Source: Trachythela sp. YZ-2020 (Eukaryota > Cnidaria > Anthozoa > Malacalcyonacea > Clavulariidae). From it: a stretch of 64,000 nucleotides of DNA. A program made the translations under genes and the position numbers. Within the stretch, counting starts at the first letter, position 1. Each line of letters opens with the position of its first letter. The stretch spans positions 248,001 through 312,000 of the forward strand of contig JADLSH010000178.1 of NCBI GenBank assembly GCA_016169945.1, given 5' to 3'. Below the pieces are notes generated by a model. That model did no database searches. It saw only the letters and a program-made list of their open reading frames with translations, and had not been told where the DNA came from. Positions 45,930 through 57,935 of the stretch are shown here, piece after piece.

Positions 45930-46660
45930 TTTCTTTGGCTATGCCTGGTAAGTGATTCCACAATGACGCCGCTGAGGAACTAATACTCTTCTTTATAAAG
46001 TTTGTTTCGGGTTTATCAAGAGCATAAATATTTAATAATTATTGTTATTACTTCGCAAATCATACCTATGTCTATATGATTAGTTTTAATTGGAAACATG
46101 TTTATTAAAGATAATGGCACTGTATCATTTCTTATCTTGTACATGAAAATGGCCTTATTGTTCTTAAACCTTTGTTTTAGATACTTCCTATTTAATTCGT
46201 TTAAGACTTCATCAGAGCTAACATCATAATTATGATGTTCCAGTGATCATTCGTGCGGCTCTATTTGCAACTTTTGCAATTTGTCAATTTATATCCTCGT
46301 AAAAGTTATCCCAAACCAAACTACAATAATCAAAGTGTGATAAAACAATGGCATTATATATTCTTAATAGCTTTGATTTAGGAACAAACTGTTTTCGCCG
46401 TATCATTCCTGTATGCTATTAGAAACTTTTCTTATAATATTTTAAATTTGATCGTTCCATGATAAGTGCTCAACAATAAAGATGCCTAAAGTTTTTTATT
46501 TATGAACCCGCTTAATGTTGACTCGCCAAGCTCAATTTTGGGATCGGTTTTGATATTTGATATTTGATAGACGTTGTCGCGAACCAACAATCATATATAT
46601 TCTGTTTTTCGTTTATTAAGTGTAAGTTTGTTCAAAGTAAGCATAGTCGCCAAACAAAAG
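45930..46660 (-). mobile_element. decayed LINE reverse transcriptase remnant
   Basis: On the minus strand short frames read LTLNKRKTEYI, HLSWNDQI, IIVVWFG and further C-terminal RT tail words, but with many stops and shifts. An old copy. Confidence 0.55.
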
Positions 46661-46699
46661 GCCAAAGAACAGCTTTGTTGTGCTTAATTACCAACTGCA

Positions 46700-47560
46700 T
46701 TTAGAAATGCGATAGCAATGTACTAATTTCAATACAGCTATACCCTATTAACTCATTGGCTATTTTCTTTCTTCTAGATTTTTGCCCACCGATAAATTCG
46801 TTTGGGAAGCCGTGTGGAAAATTACATAGTACAATTTGCTCGAGAATTAAAGCAAAATATTTATATAACTGAAACTTGCATATGCTCACAGACTTATAAC
46901 AGATATTGAATAATTTTATGCGGCTAAGATTCCACGATATATAATCTAAATTTTGAGGGGCGAAGCTAACCATGGCAACTGGTCATGGTGATAAATGTGG
47001 ATATAGATAATCTAAGGACAATGTATTTCTATAAAGATTTCAATAATTATAAAAACAAAAAATGTGCAAAGCATGACTAGTTGATTTGTCTAGCTTCGCC
47101 ACTGTAAATTAAATACTCGTATTTCTAACCAGATATTATAAATCTCAAATGTCCGATAATTCCAGAGATTGCCTATAAATAGTATGCAATGCTTTCTGTT
47201 ACAAGATGTAGACAATCCTTCAGCCATGCACCTGCTGTGTAAAAATCTTCAATGCGAGGTCGTACAAAAGAAAAGCAACGATTTTGAGGTGATTATGGAA
47301 ACATAAAAGTGATTTAAAGGATAATTATAGTTGACGTGTTAATACAGACGAGAATACATACCAACACATCCACTCGCTCCATCAGAGGTGTACCCTGTGT
47401 TGCACATACATTTGTAAGAACCTACGGTGTTGCTGCACGAATGATCACATGGAAATGACAAACATTCATCGATATCTAAATAAAATAAGAAATAAGAAAT
47501 AATAGAACATTTTAGGAGAATATTATTGGAGGAATTTACAATTTCGGCTTGCATGAGCTT
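46700..47560 (-). repeat. segmental duplication copy A (EGF exon block)
   Basis: Aligns with 59700-60420: TAGATTT..GGCCAC/GCCCACCG then GAAGCCGTGTGG, ATAATTATAGTT, and GAGAATACATACCAACACAT immediately beside the EGF exon in both copies. The two blocks are about 13 kb apart. Confidence 0.75.
47362..47475 (-). CDS. EGF-like (calcium-binding type) exon
   Basis: A phase 1-1 exon bounded by TTTATTTAG acceptor and GTATGT donor, coding for [20 protein letters not shown], then [19 protein letters not shown]. Six cysteines in EGF order and the DIDEC start of calcium-binding EGF modules. Intact. Belongs to a secreted or membrane protein; probably the same gene as the other EGF exons and perhaps the SRCR exon at 34.1 kb. 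Confidence 0.88.
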
Positions 47561-47769
47561 TAGGATGCACTTTATTTTTCAATATGAAACAAATTTCACA
47601 TTTGTTGCAATAAATATTTATAGAAGTAAATTTGCATGTCTACTACCAGGAGATTTGCGGCGAATCTTGTTAAAACGATTGCATTTGACACACTCACAAA
47701 CATAACAAAATTAATCAACAATATATATCGTCGTCGTTACTTGAACTGTCTTCGCTCTCACTATCTGGA

Positions 47770-48130
47770 TCAAATTGGGTTTGGCAAAAATTTGTACGCA
47801 AGTCAAACTCGTAGCAAATCTAATGCCTAAATTTGCCTCATGTTTCCACGCGTGCATATACTAGGTTTGCAAGCCTTCGGGTTTACCAAAAATCTGCGAC
47901 AGGTTTTCACGCGTATTCAAAAATTTGGACGCTGTAGCAAACTTGCTGGAAACATAACGCTTGCCCTAAATTTTGCAAATGGGTTTACATATATATATTT
48001 TCATTGCGTTGTTTGTTCACGAGTTCGCGAACGTAAATTTATGAAGTTTGCAAGCCTTCCGGTTTGCTATATATTTGCTAAAGGTTTGTACGCGTCGGCA
48101 AATGTAGAGGTTCGCTCAAAATTATATAGG
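47770..48130. repeat. imperfect repeats around GTTTGCAAGCCTTC
   Basis: GTTTGCAAGCCTTCGGGTTT (near 47866) and GTTTGCAAGCCTTCCGGTTT (near 48046) with related AAATTTG..CGC words between. Degenerate; no clear unit length. 47476-47769 has nothing I can name. Confidence 0.4.
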
Positions 48131-48939
48131 CTAGCGCACGGTGGTTAAAAAGTGGGTCAATCGACAAGTTGTTTCATTTAAAAAATTCCACGACTGTGTT
48201 TTGTTCCGAGCGAGAATGGGGAATTAATCTTAGACATTAACGCAAGTGCATTTGAAATTGATGCAATACTATCCCAGAAGGTTGATGCCAAAGAAAAAGT
48301 AATAGCATACTGCAGTCGCTTACTAAATATAGCAGAGCGCCGTTACTACTTGTTGATGTGAAGTACATTGAGCACATTCCTCCCTACCTATACGGACAAA
48401 ACTTTCTAGTAGTAAGAACTGACCATGCAGCATTAAAATGAGTTTCAAAAATCCCGACGGTCAAATCGCTCGCTAGATATAGAAACCACAGCAATACAAG
48501 TTCGCGGGTGAACATCGCAGTGGACAAAAACATGCAAATGTACATGCTCTCTCACGTCGTCCTTGTGGCTGCAAAAAGTTGCAAGAAATGTGAAGGTCTA
48601 AATTAGCGAGATCAAATAGTTACAGAAATAGAATCTGCGAACTGTCAGTGTAACTTAGAAAACGCAGGGTGGATCTCGTCATAACTGGTGTAAGAGAGGA
48701 TTGGAATGTAATCCTGGGGTCTGAAGACGTGTACCCTGATTTGAATGTGGTAATTGATTTGCTGGAAGCTGGTGGTGAACAGCTTGATTGGAGTAATGTT
48801 TCACCCGAAATTGAAAAAATAAAATTGCTGTGGGCGCCGTGGGAATTTTCGAAAAGAGACGAGGGACTACTTTATTATAAGTTCGAGTCCGTGGATGAAC
48901 AAGAAACAAAGTTACAATTGGTAGTTCCACGATACTTCC

Positions 48940-50215
48940 ATAGCTAACTTGCATCGTTCGACAGAACAAATAGTCTGTGAACCACTTCAAATTTATTTCT
49001 TTGATTTCGTGTATAGAGAGTTTTTCTAGTAGTTTCGAATGACTAACATAGTCGAATGCCTTTCTGAGATCTAAAAAAACTGCTCCACCTAGTTTCCCTT
49101 GGTCTACGTTCTTTCTGGTATCATCAAGTAACAATGAAGCAGGAAACTCAGTTGACATTTTCGCTAAAAGCCGAACTGAAAAGGTGAAAGTAACCTATTT
49201 TCATTCAAATAATGTGTTACTTGTTCGTGTACAATTTTCTCCATTATTTTTGATATGACTGGTAGTACAGAAATCGGCCTGTACTTTTCGAAACTCGTTG
49301 TTAATCCAGACTTAAAAACTGGTAAAATATTGGCAGTAGCGTAGCCAGCCCGCCGATTTAGTCCCGCTATGCAAATTTGTTCGTGTTCATTGACGGTGAA
49401 AACAATCAATTTCTAAATAAATGAATAATGATAATGATTTGAAATTTGCAATAGCGGGACCAAATCGGCGGGCTGGCTACGCCACTGAATATTGGCATAT
49501 TTCCATTGCGTAGGGACAACTCCCGTATTTAATAATGTGTGTTAAAGGTGTTGATATAACAGGTGCAGAATCCTTTAATAATTCTAGTGGTAAATCGTCA
49601 ATCCCGGTTAACTTAGATCGTTTTACTGACTTTAGTAATCGTTCCACTTGAGTGGTTGTTACTAGCCGAAAGTTAAAAATTGTATCTGTTCTCTCAGCAA
49701 GACAAATTGGCTTAACCCACACGTAATTCATGAGAGGGAAAGCTTTATCTTTTAAATTTGAAATTATGCTATCGAAATAGTTGCCAAAAGCAGTTGAAAT
49801 TAAATTAGAATCAGTTGTTTGATCACCAATGACTTCGAATGACCTAATAAGTCTATGTTGATTACCGGGCTTAAAACTGGATTTGTTTGGATAAATCGAT
49901 TTCAATGACTTCCAAAATTTACTCGGTGTTCCGAAGTTTTACTGGAGTAAATCCTTATGATAGGTGGATTTTAGCAATTACGCCTAATAGCAATATTGAC
50001 TTCATTACGTTTTCGCCTATATTCCGAGATGCCTGCTTCACGTTTAGTTCTCCGCTTACCTCTCTCATTCATGAGCCCTTTTACGTCACTAGTTAACCAT
50101 GGTGCGTGCTTTCCTTTAACCTTTTGCATCAATTTGGAAGCATGCAAATTGAAAAGGTTTACAAGTATACTCTGCATCTTAATCCAAGCGTCGTTTATAT
50201 TAACACAGCTCGTAG
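48940..50215 (-). mobile_element. LINE remnant inserted in the gypsy pol
   Basis: Minus-strand frames: GKHAPWLTSDVKGLMNERG (near 50090), LLKSVKRSKLTGIDDLPLEL (near 49600), YRPISVLPVISKIMEKIVH (near 49250) and GGAVFLDLRKAFDYVSHSKL (near 49060), the pre-RT and RT blocks of a CR1/L2-like LINE. The YxDD part is missing. Frames break near 49160 and 49970, and a MITE sits at 49334-49487. Confidence 0.8.
49334..49487. mobile_element. hAT MITE with CAGTGGCGTAG termini
   Basis: 154 bp, ends CAGTAGCGTAGCCAGCCCGC and the inverse of CAGTGGCGTAGCCAGCCCGC, flanked by an 8-bp duplication AATATTGG (49326-49333 and 49488-49495). Inserted in the LINE remnant. Confidence 0.95.
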
Positions 50216-51105
50216 TACAGGACCAGTCAACTGTCCTTGTGCTGCTCAGAAAGGCCCAAGGGAAAGACCTAAAGCTCCATTGGGGAGATACATTGTTGGA
50301 TGCCCTTTGGGGAGGGTAGCAGTGGATATAACGGGATCTTTCGTGGAATCGTACCAAGCGAACAAGTATCTTCGGGTTGTTATGCATTGTTACACTACGT
50401 GACCAGAAGCGTATCCATTGCTCAACTAAGAAGCTGCCACGGTGGCAAAAACACTTGTCAAGGAGTTTGTATGCCGTTATGGTGTTCCCTTACAAATACA
50501 TTCCGATCAGGCACGCAATTTTGAATTTGCTGTGTTTAGGGAAACGTGCCATTTGTTGGGAATTAAGAAAACAATAACAATTTCACGTCATCCTGAATCG
50601 GATGGAATCAGCTGTTCCACTTCTTCGAAGAACAAGGAAAAGATTGGGATATCCAACGTCCTTTGTTGCTTGGGGCATACCGAAGAGCCCACCATGAGTC
50701 AACGAATCTTACGCCGGCCAGATTAATGCTAGGAAACGAACTACGCGTACCAGTTGATCTTGCTTTTGTACGACCTAAGCCATGGTTGTCAGTGACATAC
50801 TTTGTCCAGAAAAGAAGCACAGTATGCTACAGATCCTCTTCGAACACAATTTTCATCTGGAGATTTGGCTTGGAGCTACCATCCGCGAAGGAAGAAGGGA
50901 TTGTCACTAAAGCTTACGAGCAATTGGGAGGGACCGTGCGAAGTGTTCATGTGAAACCAAAAGTGGTGCATCGAAATAATCTTTGGAAATATTGTGGTTC
51001 TAAAAGGGCGGATTGGTTCAGCCAAGGACGTGAATAAGACAGAAATGAACCAAGTGATGAGTGTGAGGCAGTAGCCCATAATGAAAGTGGACATTTCAGA
51101 CGAAG

Positions 51106-51800
51106 TTAACAGCGACGCAAGTCTGTCCAAAAACTTGACTTAATACCATACCGTTCGAACTTACGTAAAATAATTTCATGATTGACAGTATCGAATGCTT
51201 TCTTTAAATCGAGAAGGACAACTATGTTGTATAGGCCACGGTCCATGTTAATATACCATTCATTAGTACAATCTAAAAGTGTGGTAGTTGTGGAATTAAA
51301 TTGTCTAAAACCAAATTGTTGTTCTGAAAGAATATTCTGTTTCTTTAAATAATCATGCACTTGGTCGTACAGAATCCTTTCCATCAGTTTGCTGACCACA
51401 GGTAAAATTGAGATTGGTCTATAGTTGTCTAGCATAGTCCGTTGGCCTTTTTTAAAAATTGGATTTACTCGTGCTACTTTCCACTCCATCGGGAGTCTAT
51501 CAGTGGCAATAGACATATTAAAAATATTTGATAAAGGCTCTACAATAGCAGGAGCTGCAGCCTTTAGTACTTTTGCTGAAATTTCGTCAATACCTGTAGT
51601 TTTGCAGATAGTTAATTTGGTTATAAGCCTGTAAACTATTGCAACATTTACAGGTTGGAAAATAAATCTCTCAACCGGTTCATGTTGAGGAATGAAATCT
51701 CGAAAGCTACAGTTGTGTTCGTGTTGAATCCAATTCTGAAAAGTTCTTGCGGACTCATTCAGCAGTTCTGGATATAGTTTATACCTTTGATATTAAAGAA
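51106..51800 (-). mobile_element. second minus-strand LINE RT remnant
   Basis: The open frame 51516-51106 reads MEWKVARVNPIFKKG, NYRPISILPVVSKLMERIL, SEQQFGFRQFNSTTTTLL and LLDLKKAFDTVNHEIILRKF; sequence up to about 51800 contains decayed upstream RT. It abuts the 3' end of the gypsy pol remnant. 51801-52129 holds nothing I can name. Confidence 0.8.
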
Positions 51801-52944
51801 TTCGCAACAGCATCAGTTTCTTTCAAGATTATAGACTGTTATAAACATTACCTAGCCATTATTTTGAAAGAAAAATAATGATACGTACAGAATCGGAATC
51901 ATAAAACAAAAGTGTCGAAGTTTTGTCTTGACAACAGTTTTTCACAAATAGTCAAATATTGTGTTTCAAGATACGACTTTACTTAGAGTTTGGCCCTTTT
52001 TTATGACGTTATCAGTAGGTAATGCTCCAATGTATAGTACCTGGTAAACCAAAAGTGAAATAGAGCGTTTTTGGTCAAGTAAACTTGGCAGCGATATTCT
52101 ACTTTTTTGGTATGGTGCATTTCGCCCCCCCTCCCCTCCATTCGAACTGCATACCAGTGCAAAATGGTTGGCCCTGTTGCACAGGTAGCATATTTGTCTT
52201 TTTGCTGGATATCTCTCTGACCTGCGGTGCTTTCGGCGACAATCGCCACACTGGCTTGCTTTTTGGGGCTATTTTTGTTCGATTGATTGCTTCATTATTT
52301 GTCTGTCCTGGTTTTGCTTTCTGACTAAGTGAATAATTTCATCCTTATTTTCGGCAGACATGCCTTTATGTTGGGGCATGGGTTTTTTCATAGGTTCTTG
52401 CAATTTGTATGGCATTGTCTAGTGTGAGATCGGCCCCTTCCAATATCACTAGTAGATAAACACATACATACAGGGTCGGAAGTAATTAGTATTCATACGT
52501 CACGCCTGGAAGTAAGAATAATAATGAAGTGACGTACCCCTCTGAGGTTGCGCAAACTAGAGGTTGCGCAACCTGGAGGTGAAGTATCCTTTGAACCGAT
52601 TATTAGTATTCATACGTCACGCCCGGAAGTAAGAATAATAATGAGGTGACGTACCCTCAGGTGTGAAAACGTTTCGCACGACGCTGTACGGAATGTTTGT
52701 TGTCAGTAGAGAGAAATAAATAACAGCAGAAAGTTTGTGTTTTGATTTTATTTAAATACACACAACAATTTAAATGTTTATTCTAATAAGAAAGCCATGC
52801 TTCTCCATAGTCGTTTAATAGTTTTGGCTTTATTGTTCGTTAGCCATGATTTCTTTAACAAAGTCTCGGACCGTAGACTCGTTTTCGTGCAGATTCACCC
52901 ATTTTATATGGCCTGTAGATTGGTGCCTTATTGTGACAGGCCAA

Positions 52945-53275
52945 TAATGTTATTCGTTGATGTAGAGACCCGGATGGCCAGGATCAAAACTATTGCGCGA
53001 CGATTTATACATCTCTATGATAGCATATCCTTTGGGAATGACACGAACGGTATCGGCTTTGTCGGTGTAGTTTAGCCACTCGTGGATAGTTGCATCCGAC
53101 CATGTAATATACCGATGATGTTTAGGTTGTTTTCTTCCAGGCTTGGTTTCGATGCCAGAGACGATGTGGGTGTAGTCACTTTAGTTTGGGTGGTGAATGG
53201 ATAAACATGGCAGTCGGCAAATAGGTCTCCAAGAACTTGCTTGTCGGTTGGTGTGTCAGGCTTGTTATCCACCAA
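52945..53275 (-). pseudogene. ORF overlapping the ATPase, second copy, frameshifted
   Basis: Starts MVDNKPDTPTDKQVLGDLF at 53275, exactly as in the 26.2-kb element, and overlaps the ATPase frame by 100 nt. A frame change near 53160 (after KVTTPT) breaks it; the downstream homologous block (TWSDATI, TDKAD) is still readable to about 52945. Confidence 0.55.
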
Positions 53276-53720
53276 TAATATCCAAACGGCTTTTCGGTTT
53301 CCCTGTGGTAGGCAGTCATGAAGCGGTCTCTATTCTTATCAAACATTCGCTCTCCAACAATTCTAATTTGTTTTATATCACTAGGACTTCGGAAGAGAGC
53401 AAGATATTGGCCATTTCGGCTAATATCTGTATTAAATTTCCCCTTAAGAAACATGTTCTGAAGCAAAAGGATAACACTAGCGTTTCTATGACGAGCCTGG
53501 GTAAATAATCGAGCTACCACAGGACTGTCTGTCGTTTCGGCCAATAGATCATCTGGCATGATTATGTTTTTGTACTTGGTATTGATCTCACTCAGATCAT
53601 CGAACAGCTCGGGAAGACATTCGATCGGATGCTTTTCCCAAGGAATTTTCTCAACTCGTCGTAACAATCTTGCCATTGATTATAACACCACCGGATAGGA
53701 ATGTGTTTCTTTTCCTCATA
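53176..53720 (-). pseudogene. packaging ATPase fragment lacking the P-loop
   Basis: The open frame 53676-53176 contains KNIIMPDDL (Walker B-like region; here MPDD rather than a hydrophobic stretch), VILLLQNMF, GERMFDKNRDRF and YWWITSLTHQP. The Walker A end is lost: homology stops near 53730 and gives way to a G-rich repeat. No longer functional. Confidence 0.75.
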
Positions 53721-53744
53721 CACGATACGATTGTTTTCCCAAAT

Positions 53745-53865
53745 CCTGGGGGTTCTCTCAGGGTGCCTTCGGGGTCCCTGGGGGGATTTCCTCGGGGTTC
53801 CCTAGGGGTTCCCTGGGGGGTTCTGCAGGGGTCCCCAGGGGGTTCTATCGGGGTCGGCCAATGAG
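53745..53865. repeat. G-rich ~15-bp minisatellite
   Basis: About eight units around GGGGTTCCCTGGGGG. It replaces the 5' end of the ATPase. Multiple G-runs on + could form a G-quadruplex. Confidence 0.85.
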
Positions 53866-54290
53866 AGCTTTAAGCGTCTGCTCATAAAAGTGCCGTGCTG
53901 CGTACAGCGTCGTACAGCGTCGCGCGAAACTTTTTCACACCTCCAGAGGTACGTCGCCTCATTATTATTCTTACTTCCGGGCGTGACGTATGAATACTAA
54001 TAATCAGTTCAAAGTACGTCTCCTCCGGGTTGCGCAACCGCAGAGGGGACGTTCTAGCATTATTAGTCTTACTTACAGGCATAACGTATGAATTCTAATT
54101 ACTTCCGGCCCTGTATGTATGTGTTTATCTACTATCACTGCATTTTTAGCTTCGTTTCTTGATTTAAGCTGACGAGAGAACATTAGTTAGACGTGTTGTC
54201 TAAAACGTCGCCAATTTTCTTTAAGATTTTCGCCGACCCATTGCATCATAGGAGCTTTTATTCCGCTTAACGTCATTACTGTAGCTAGTG

Positions 54291-56872
54291 TATTCGTTAT
54301 TTAGTATGTTTTTGTTTACTCCTGACACCATGTTATAGTCTTTAAACTTTATATTTTCGAATTATATATATTTGTGTAAGAAAAAACAACAACCAAAGAC
54401 CAAACGCGAGTCCCTCGTGGGAGGTCTCAAACCGGAAGTATCATTACGACTTCAAGACCAATAAAATATATTTCATTTACCATTATGCGAAACTAGTACA
54501 GTTACTCTAACAGTCAAATTGAAAAACTCATGTTTCACTAGTTTAACACAGGTTAATGGGCCAACTACACACTCTATATTGCTGTATTTAACATTTTATC
54601 CCCGAGCTTACAGCGCCGTGGGAAAGAATTCGCTTCGGATATTTACACCCGGTATGTGAGAACATAGCGGAATGCGAAGTTGTCCGCCATTATGTCATGG
54701 ACGGTTTTGCTCGTTATGCGCATGCGACGGCGCAAGCCGAGAGCGGACTGGTATCTACGAAGCTTATATATGATTGACTAAGATAATGATTTTGTTTTTC
54801 AGGGCACACGTCAGAAGTTCAACTGTCAATATTTTATTTTTTATAGGATTTCATCAAGAAATATGAAAACGAACTAAACTACAACGACGAGCGTACTTGA
54901 ATAAGCATTGTTGCTGCGTTGGATTGTCATGTTTCGATTGAAAACAAGCTTACAGTATTAAAAAAATTGGCGGCTGTCAAAGATGAACCCCGGACGAAGA
55001 TCACAAACATGAAACTCTTTACAGTATTAATAATGTCGTACCTTGGTAAGCAATAAACTATAAAGTATTTGACTAATATCTGATTTTCTGCATCAATTGC
55101 GGTAGCGTTGTGGGTTTCGTGCAGATTTTGCACAATCTTAGACCATTCTTAAACAATGATATTTTTTTATACGAATTCGTGTTCAAACATAATAGGAATT
55201 GTTATATCGTGTTTTAATAGTCATTTGGCTTTGCTTTGCAACTATGCCATGTGGCTTGAGCAAAGCAAAACTTTTGTGATCAATATATTTCATAGTTTCT
55301 CGACTAGAGCTGAAAGGAATTTACAGTGCCGTTTCATGAGGATATTTCGAAACGCTTTACAAAACGTGCAGGCTGAAATTACCTTAATTTAATTGACATT
55401 TGCAATGTACAATTCTATATATAGTTCAAAATATTAATCCTTTCATGTTTTTTCATTTTGGACACAATTTTAAATTTATGTTACCATGGCAACCACTGGT
55501 TGCGCTTGCATATACCTCACAACGAAGACGAAGTTTCGAATAATTATGATGACGATAATATTTTTAAACTATAATTGGCAGAAAGCGCTAAGGGTTGCTT
55601 CATGCATGTATTTCTAGTAATGTTCATACATTTGAGGTGATGTTGGTGAATGTGTCAAACTGGGTGGCAGATGTTCAGCAGTGAAGACATTTTATTAATG
55701 AATTATTTGATTTATTCTAAAAAAATTATAGGAAAATTATGATTGCTGTAGGCCTTGTGATTCTAAGTATATGGCTGCTTTTCTGATTGTTCTCCCATTA
55801 ATCATTAATCATTATCAATACTGTTACTCTACACCTTGGACTGCTCTGTTTCAACAGTTTTGTTATACATCAATATTAATAGTAACGTATTTGTCTATTT
55901 ATTAAGTAATTACATAATTCATTTAAATGTTAATTTAAGAGTTATTTAGTTCTTAATTAGCTACTTAGGTACGGGAAAAATTCTGGCAGGATATAGCTTA
56001 ACTATATGTTGAAGTTCTGACATGAACCATAACTATAAGAATTCTCATAGCATGCTAGTAATTGCTAATAAATAATTATATTAAAATTGTTACAGAATCC
56101 TATTGCATTCTTATAAGATCCTGGGTATCTTCATAGGCATTTTTGTAGTGCCGTTTTCGATTCTTACAGGAATCATATAAGAGTTGCTATATGATCCTAT
56201 TGGATTGTAACAGGATTTCGTATAGGATCTTATAGGATCGTATTGGAATCCCAATAGGAATTTGGGCCGAATTAGAAGCTACAGGATGTTCTACAGGATT
56301 GCTATTGAACATTTTTGAAAGAAGGATAAGCTGTTGGATAGAGTATATGGAGTATCTGTGAGATATTCTAAAGTAACTTTAACTTTTGCATGACGTAATT
56401 TGAGAGCACATGGAATATTAATGAGTTAGTTTTAAAGAGAGAAATAGTTAGACATTTTTTTCGTTTAGTTTTGTAAATACATTGTTATAATTTGGGAATA
56501 AATGTTAAGAGTCCAAACCAGCGCACGAGTGTGAACCTTAATCGAATCAATGAGAAGATTCTGAATTGAAATTTATCCTATACTCTACAGTATCTAATTA
56601 AAGCAAGATTTCATAAGCACAATTGTAAAGAGATGGGGATGATTTTGGGGAGAAATCTTAATGCATAAAAATATTGTAGAATTATTATTGTAGAATAGAA
56701 AAATGGAATTTTTACTCGCTTGAAAAGGTATCTTCAACCTTTTATTTATTCGCTAGTTTTGACCATTTCGAACACGCAAAAAAGTTGTTGTAATAAAAAA
56801 AACTTTCGCTTGCAAGGAATAAATAACTTTCATCTGTTGAACAAATCCTAAATAAATATAAATAATACATAC
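54291..56872. other. presumed intron, no exon seen
   Basis: AT-rich sequence. Around 56090-56280 the word AGGAT..TATAGGA/AATCCTAT recurs many times in both orientations (degenerate repeat). No supported gene. Confidence 0.45.
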
Positions 56873-57004
56873 CAACACATTTGGTTCCATTTAAGATAAA
56901 CCCTTCAACACATCCGCATTTGCAAGAACCTTCGGTATTGATGCACTTTTCATTTTTTGAAACTTTGCAACCACAGCACGGAGACGATGCGCATTCATCA
57001 ATAT
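56873..57004 (-). CDS. EGF-like exon
   Basis: A phase 1-1 exon between a CTCCCAG acceptor and GTATGT donor, coding DIDECASSPCCGCKVSKNEK, then CINTEGSCKCGCVEGFILNG and TKCVG. Open throughout, but the cysteine spacing is modified (an extra CC pair), so it is a divergent EGF module. Same strand and phase as the other EGF exons. Confidence 0.8.
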
Positions 57005-57519
57005 CTGGGAGAAAGTTTAAAGGTAAATGTATTAGCTCGCATATAACCCTACTATTTGTCGATATTTTTCACGATTTGTCGATATTTTTGGAGTTAAAAT
57101 CACCGTTAATAGCCCATTCGCCTACAAAAATACGCTTTAAAGCCCACCCTTCCTCATGACTCAGAATGAACCACGCAAACGACCGGATGTAAGATTTACG
57201 TATAAACATGCACATTTTGTTATTGTACTCAGTACGTGCTATTAGAAGTATGTTCAAAACTTTTGATATTTTTGGAGATAAAATCCCCGCTTTTTGCCCA
57301 TGCGCCTATAGAAATCGGCATAAAGGAGCACCCTCTATACTAAGAATCAACCACGGAAATGGAAGGAAGTAAGATGCACATATGACATGCTAATTTCGTC
57401 TTAGTATTTAATATTCAACACAAGAAATCGTGAAAATTTCATATAACAATAAATAGCAAAATAATTTACAGTTTCTTAATTAATATAGGGGAAGCGTTAG
57501 ATTTGAAGTTCCATGGGAT
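57005..57519. other. intron, internally duplicated
   Basis: Two related blocks (about 57060-57190 and 57265-57400) share GATATTTTTGGAG.TAAAATC, CCCATKCGCCTA and GAATSAACCACG, an old local tandem duplication of about 205 bp. Confidence 0.6.
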
Positions 57520-57935
57520 GAGTATTAAGACTAAGAAATATAAAAATTCAAGTTGAGGGTATCATTATAGAATATCTTGAAAACTAAGAAAAAAGCTAAC
57601 CAGGAAAAAAATTTGGACATAAAAAAATCAAAAGAGGTATTTTGACGAATGTCGAATATAACAACATTGTAGTAAGTTGAAACGCTTATTTTTATTCGTT
57701 CTTACAATTTTGGCATTTTCTTTAGGTAACAAACTGTAAATATCATCAATACGTAGGCCTATATTATATTTAATTCGACAATGAAGACTATACCGAATCC
57801 AGGCTTCAGTTCTTTGCAATTATCTTCCAGAGATGTTGAACAAGTTGTAAGGACTGGATATCCGGTAAAGTGTTATTTGATATGAAATCTCAAATTCACA
57901 AAATAATCAGTATTTTAATAAAAATTTGGTTTAAG
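57520..57935. repeat. segmental duplication copy B (intron part)
   Basis: Partner of 42880-43330; see that entry. It is cut at 57936 by a sequence beginning AAGGAGGCTCCCTACAG, the end of a TTAA-type element like that at 10689. Confidence 0.75.

Larger units (their letters stand above)
48190..51040 (+). pseudogene. gypsy (Ty3-like) pol remnant: RNase H and integrase
   Basis: RNase H words LDINASAFEIDAILSQK, AYCSRLLNIAERRYY and RTDHAALK (48210-48440), the connector at 48669-48947 (VITGVREDWNVILGSED ... QLVVPRYFH), then integrase core pieces RYIVGCPLGRVAVDITGSF (near 50290), VKEFVCRYGVPLQIHSD (near 50450) and a tail ending KVVHRNNLWKYCG (near 50985). Stops and frame changes throughout. A minus-strand LINE (about 48940-50215) replaces the zinc-binding part of the integrase. 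Confidence 0.8.
52451..54133 (-). mobile_element. 1.7-kb Polinton-derived non-autonomous element
   Basis: Starts AGTAGATAAACACATACATA and ends with its inverse, flanked by a perfect 6-bp duplication ATCACT (52445-52450 and 54134-54139). The terminal repeats are about 225-240 bp (52451-52690 and 53911-54133) and contain an internal duplication of the terminal words (ATTAGTATTCATACGTCACG). Only the ATPase remnant and the overlapping ORF lie inside. It is a deletion derivative, distinct in its ends from the 26.2-kb element. Confidence 0.92.
52130..54290 (-). pseudogene. gypsy gag remnant split by the small Polinton-like element
   Basis: Two minus-strand pieces around 52451-54133. N-terminal part at about 54290-54139: LMQWVGENLKENWRRFRQHV. 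C-terminal part at about 52445-52130: LEGADLTLDNAIQIA, then two zinc knuckle-like motifs (CGDCRRKHRR and CYLCNRANHFALVC). The second fits C-x2-C-x4-H-x4-C. Stops are present. Confidence 0.7.

Noticed and set aside
52085..52324. 79-residue hydrophobic + strand ORF
   Set aside because: Antisense of the gypsy zinc-knuckle region.
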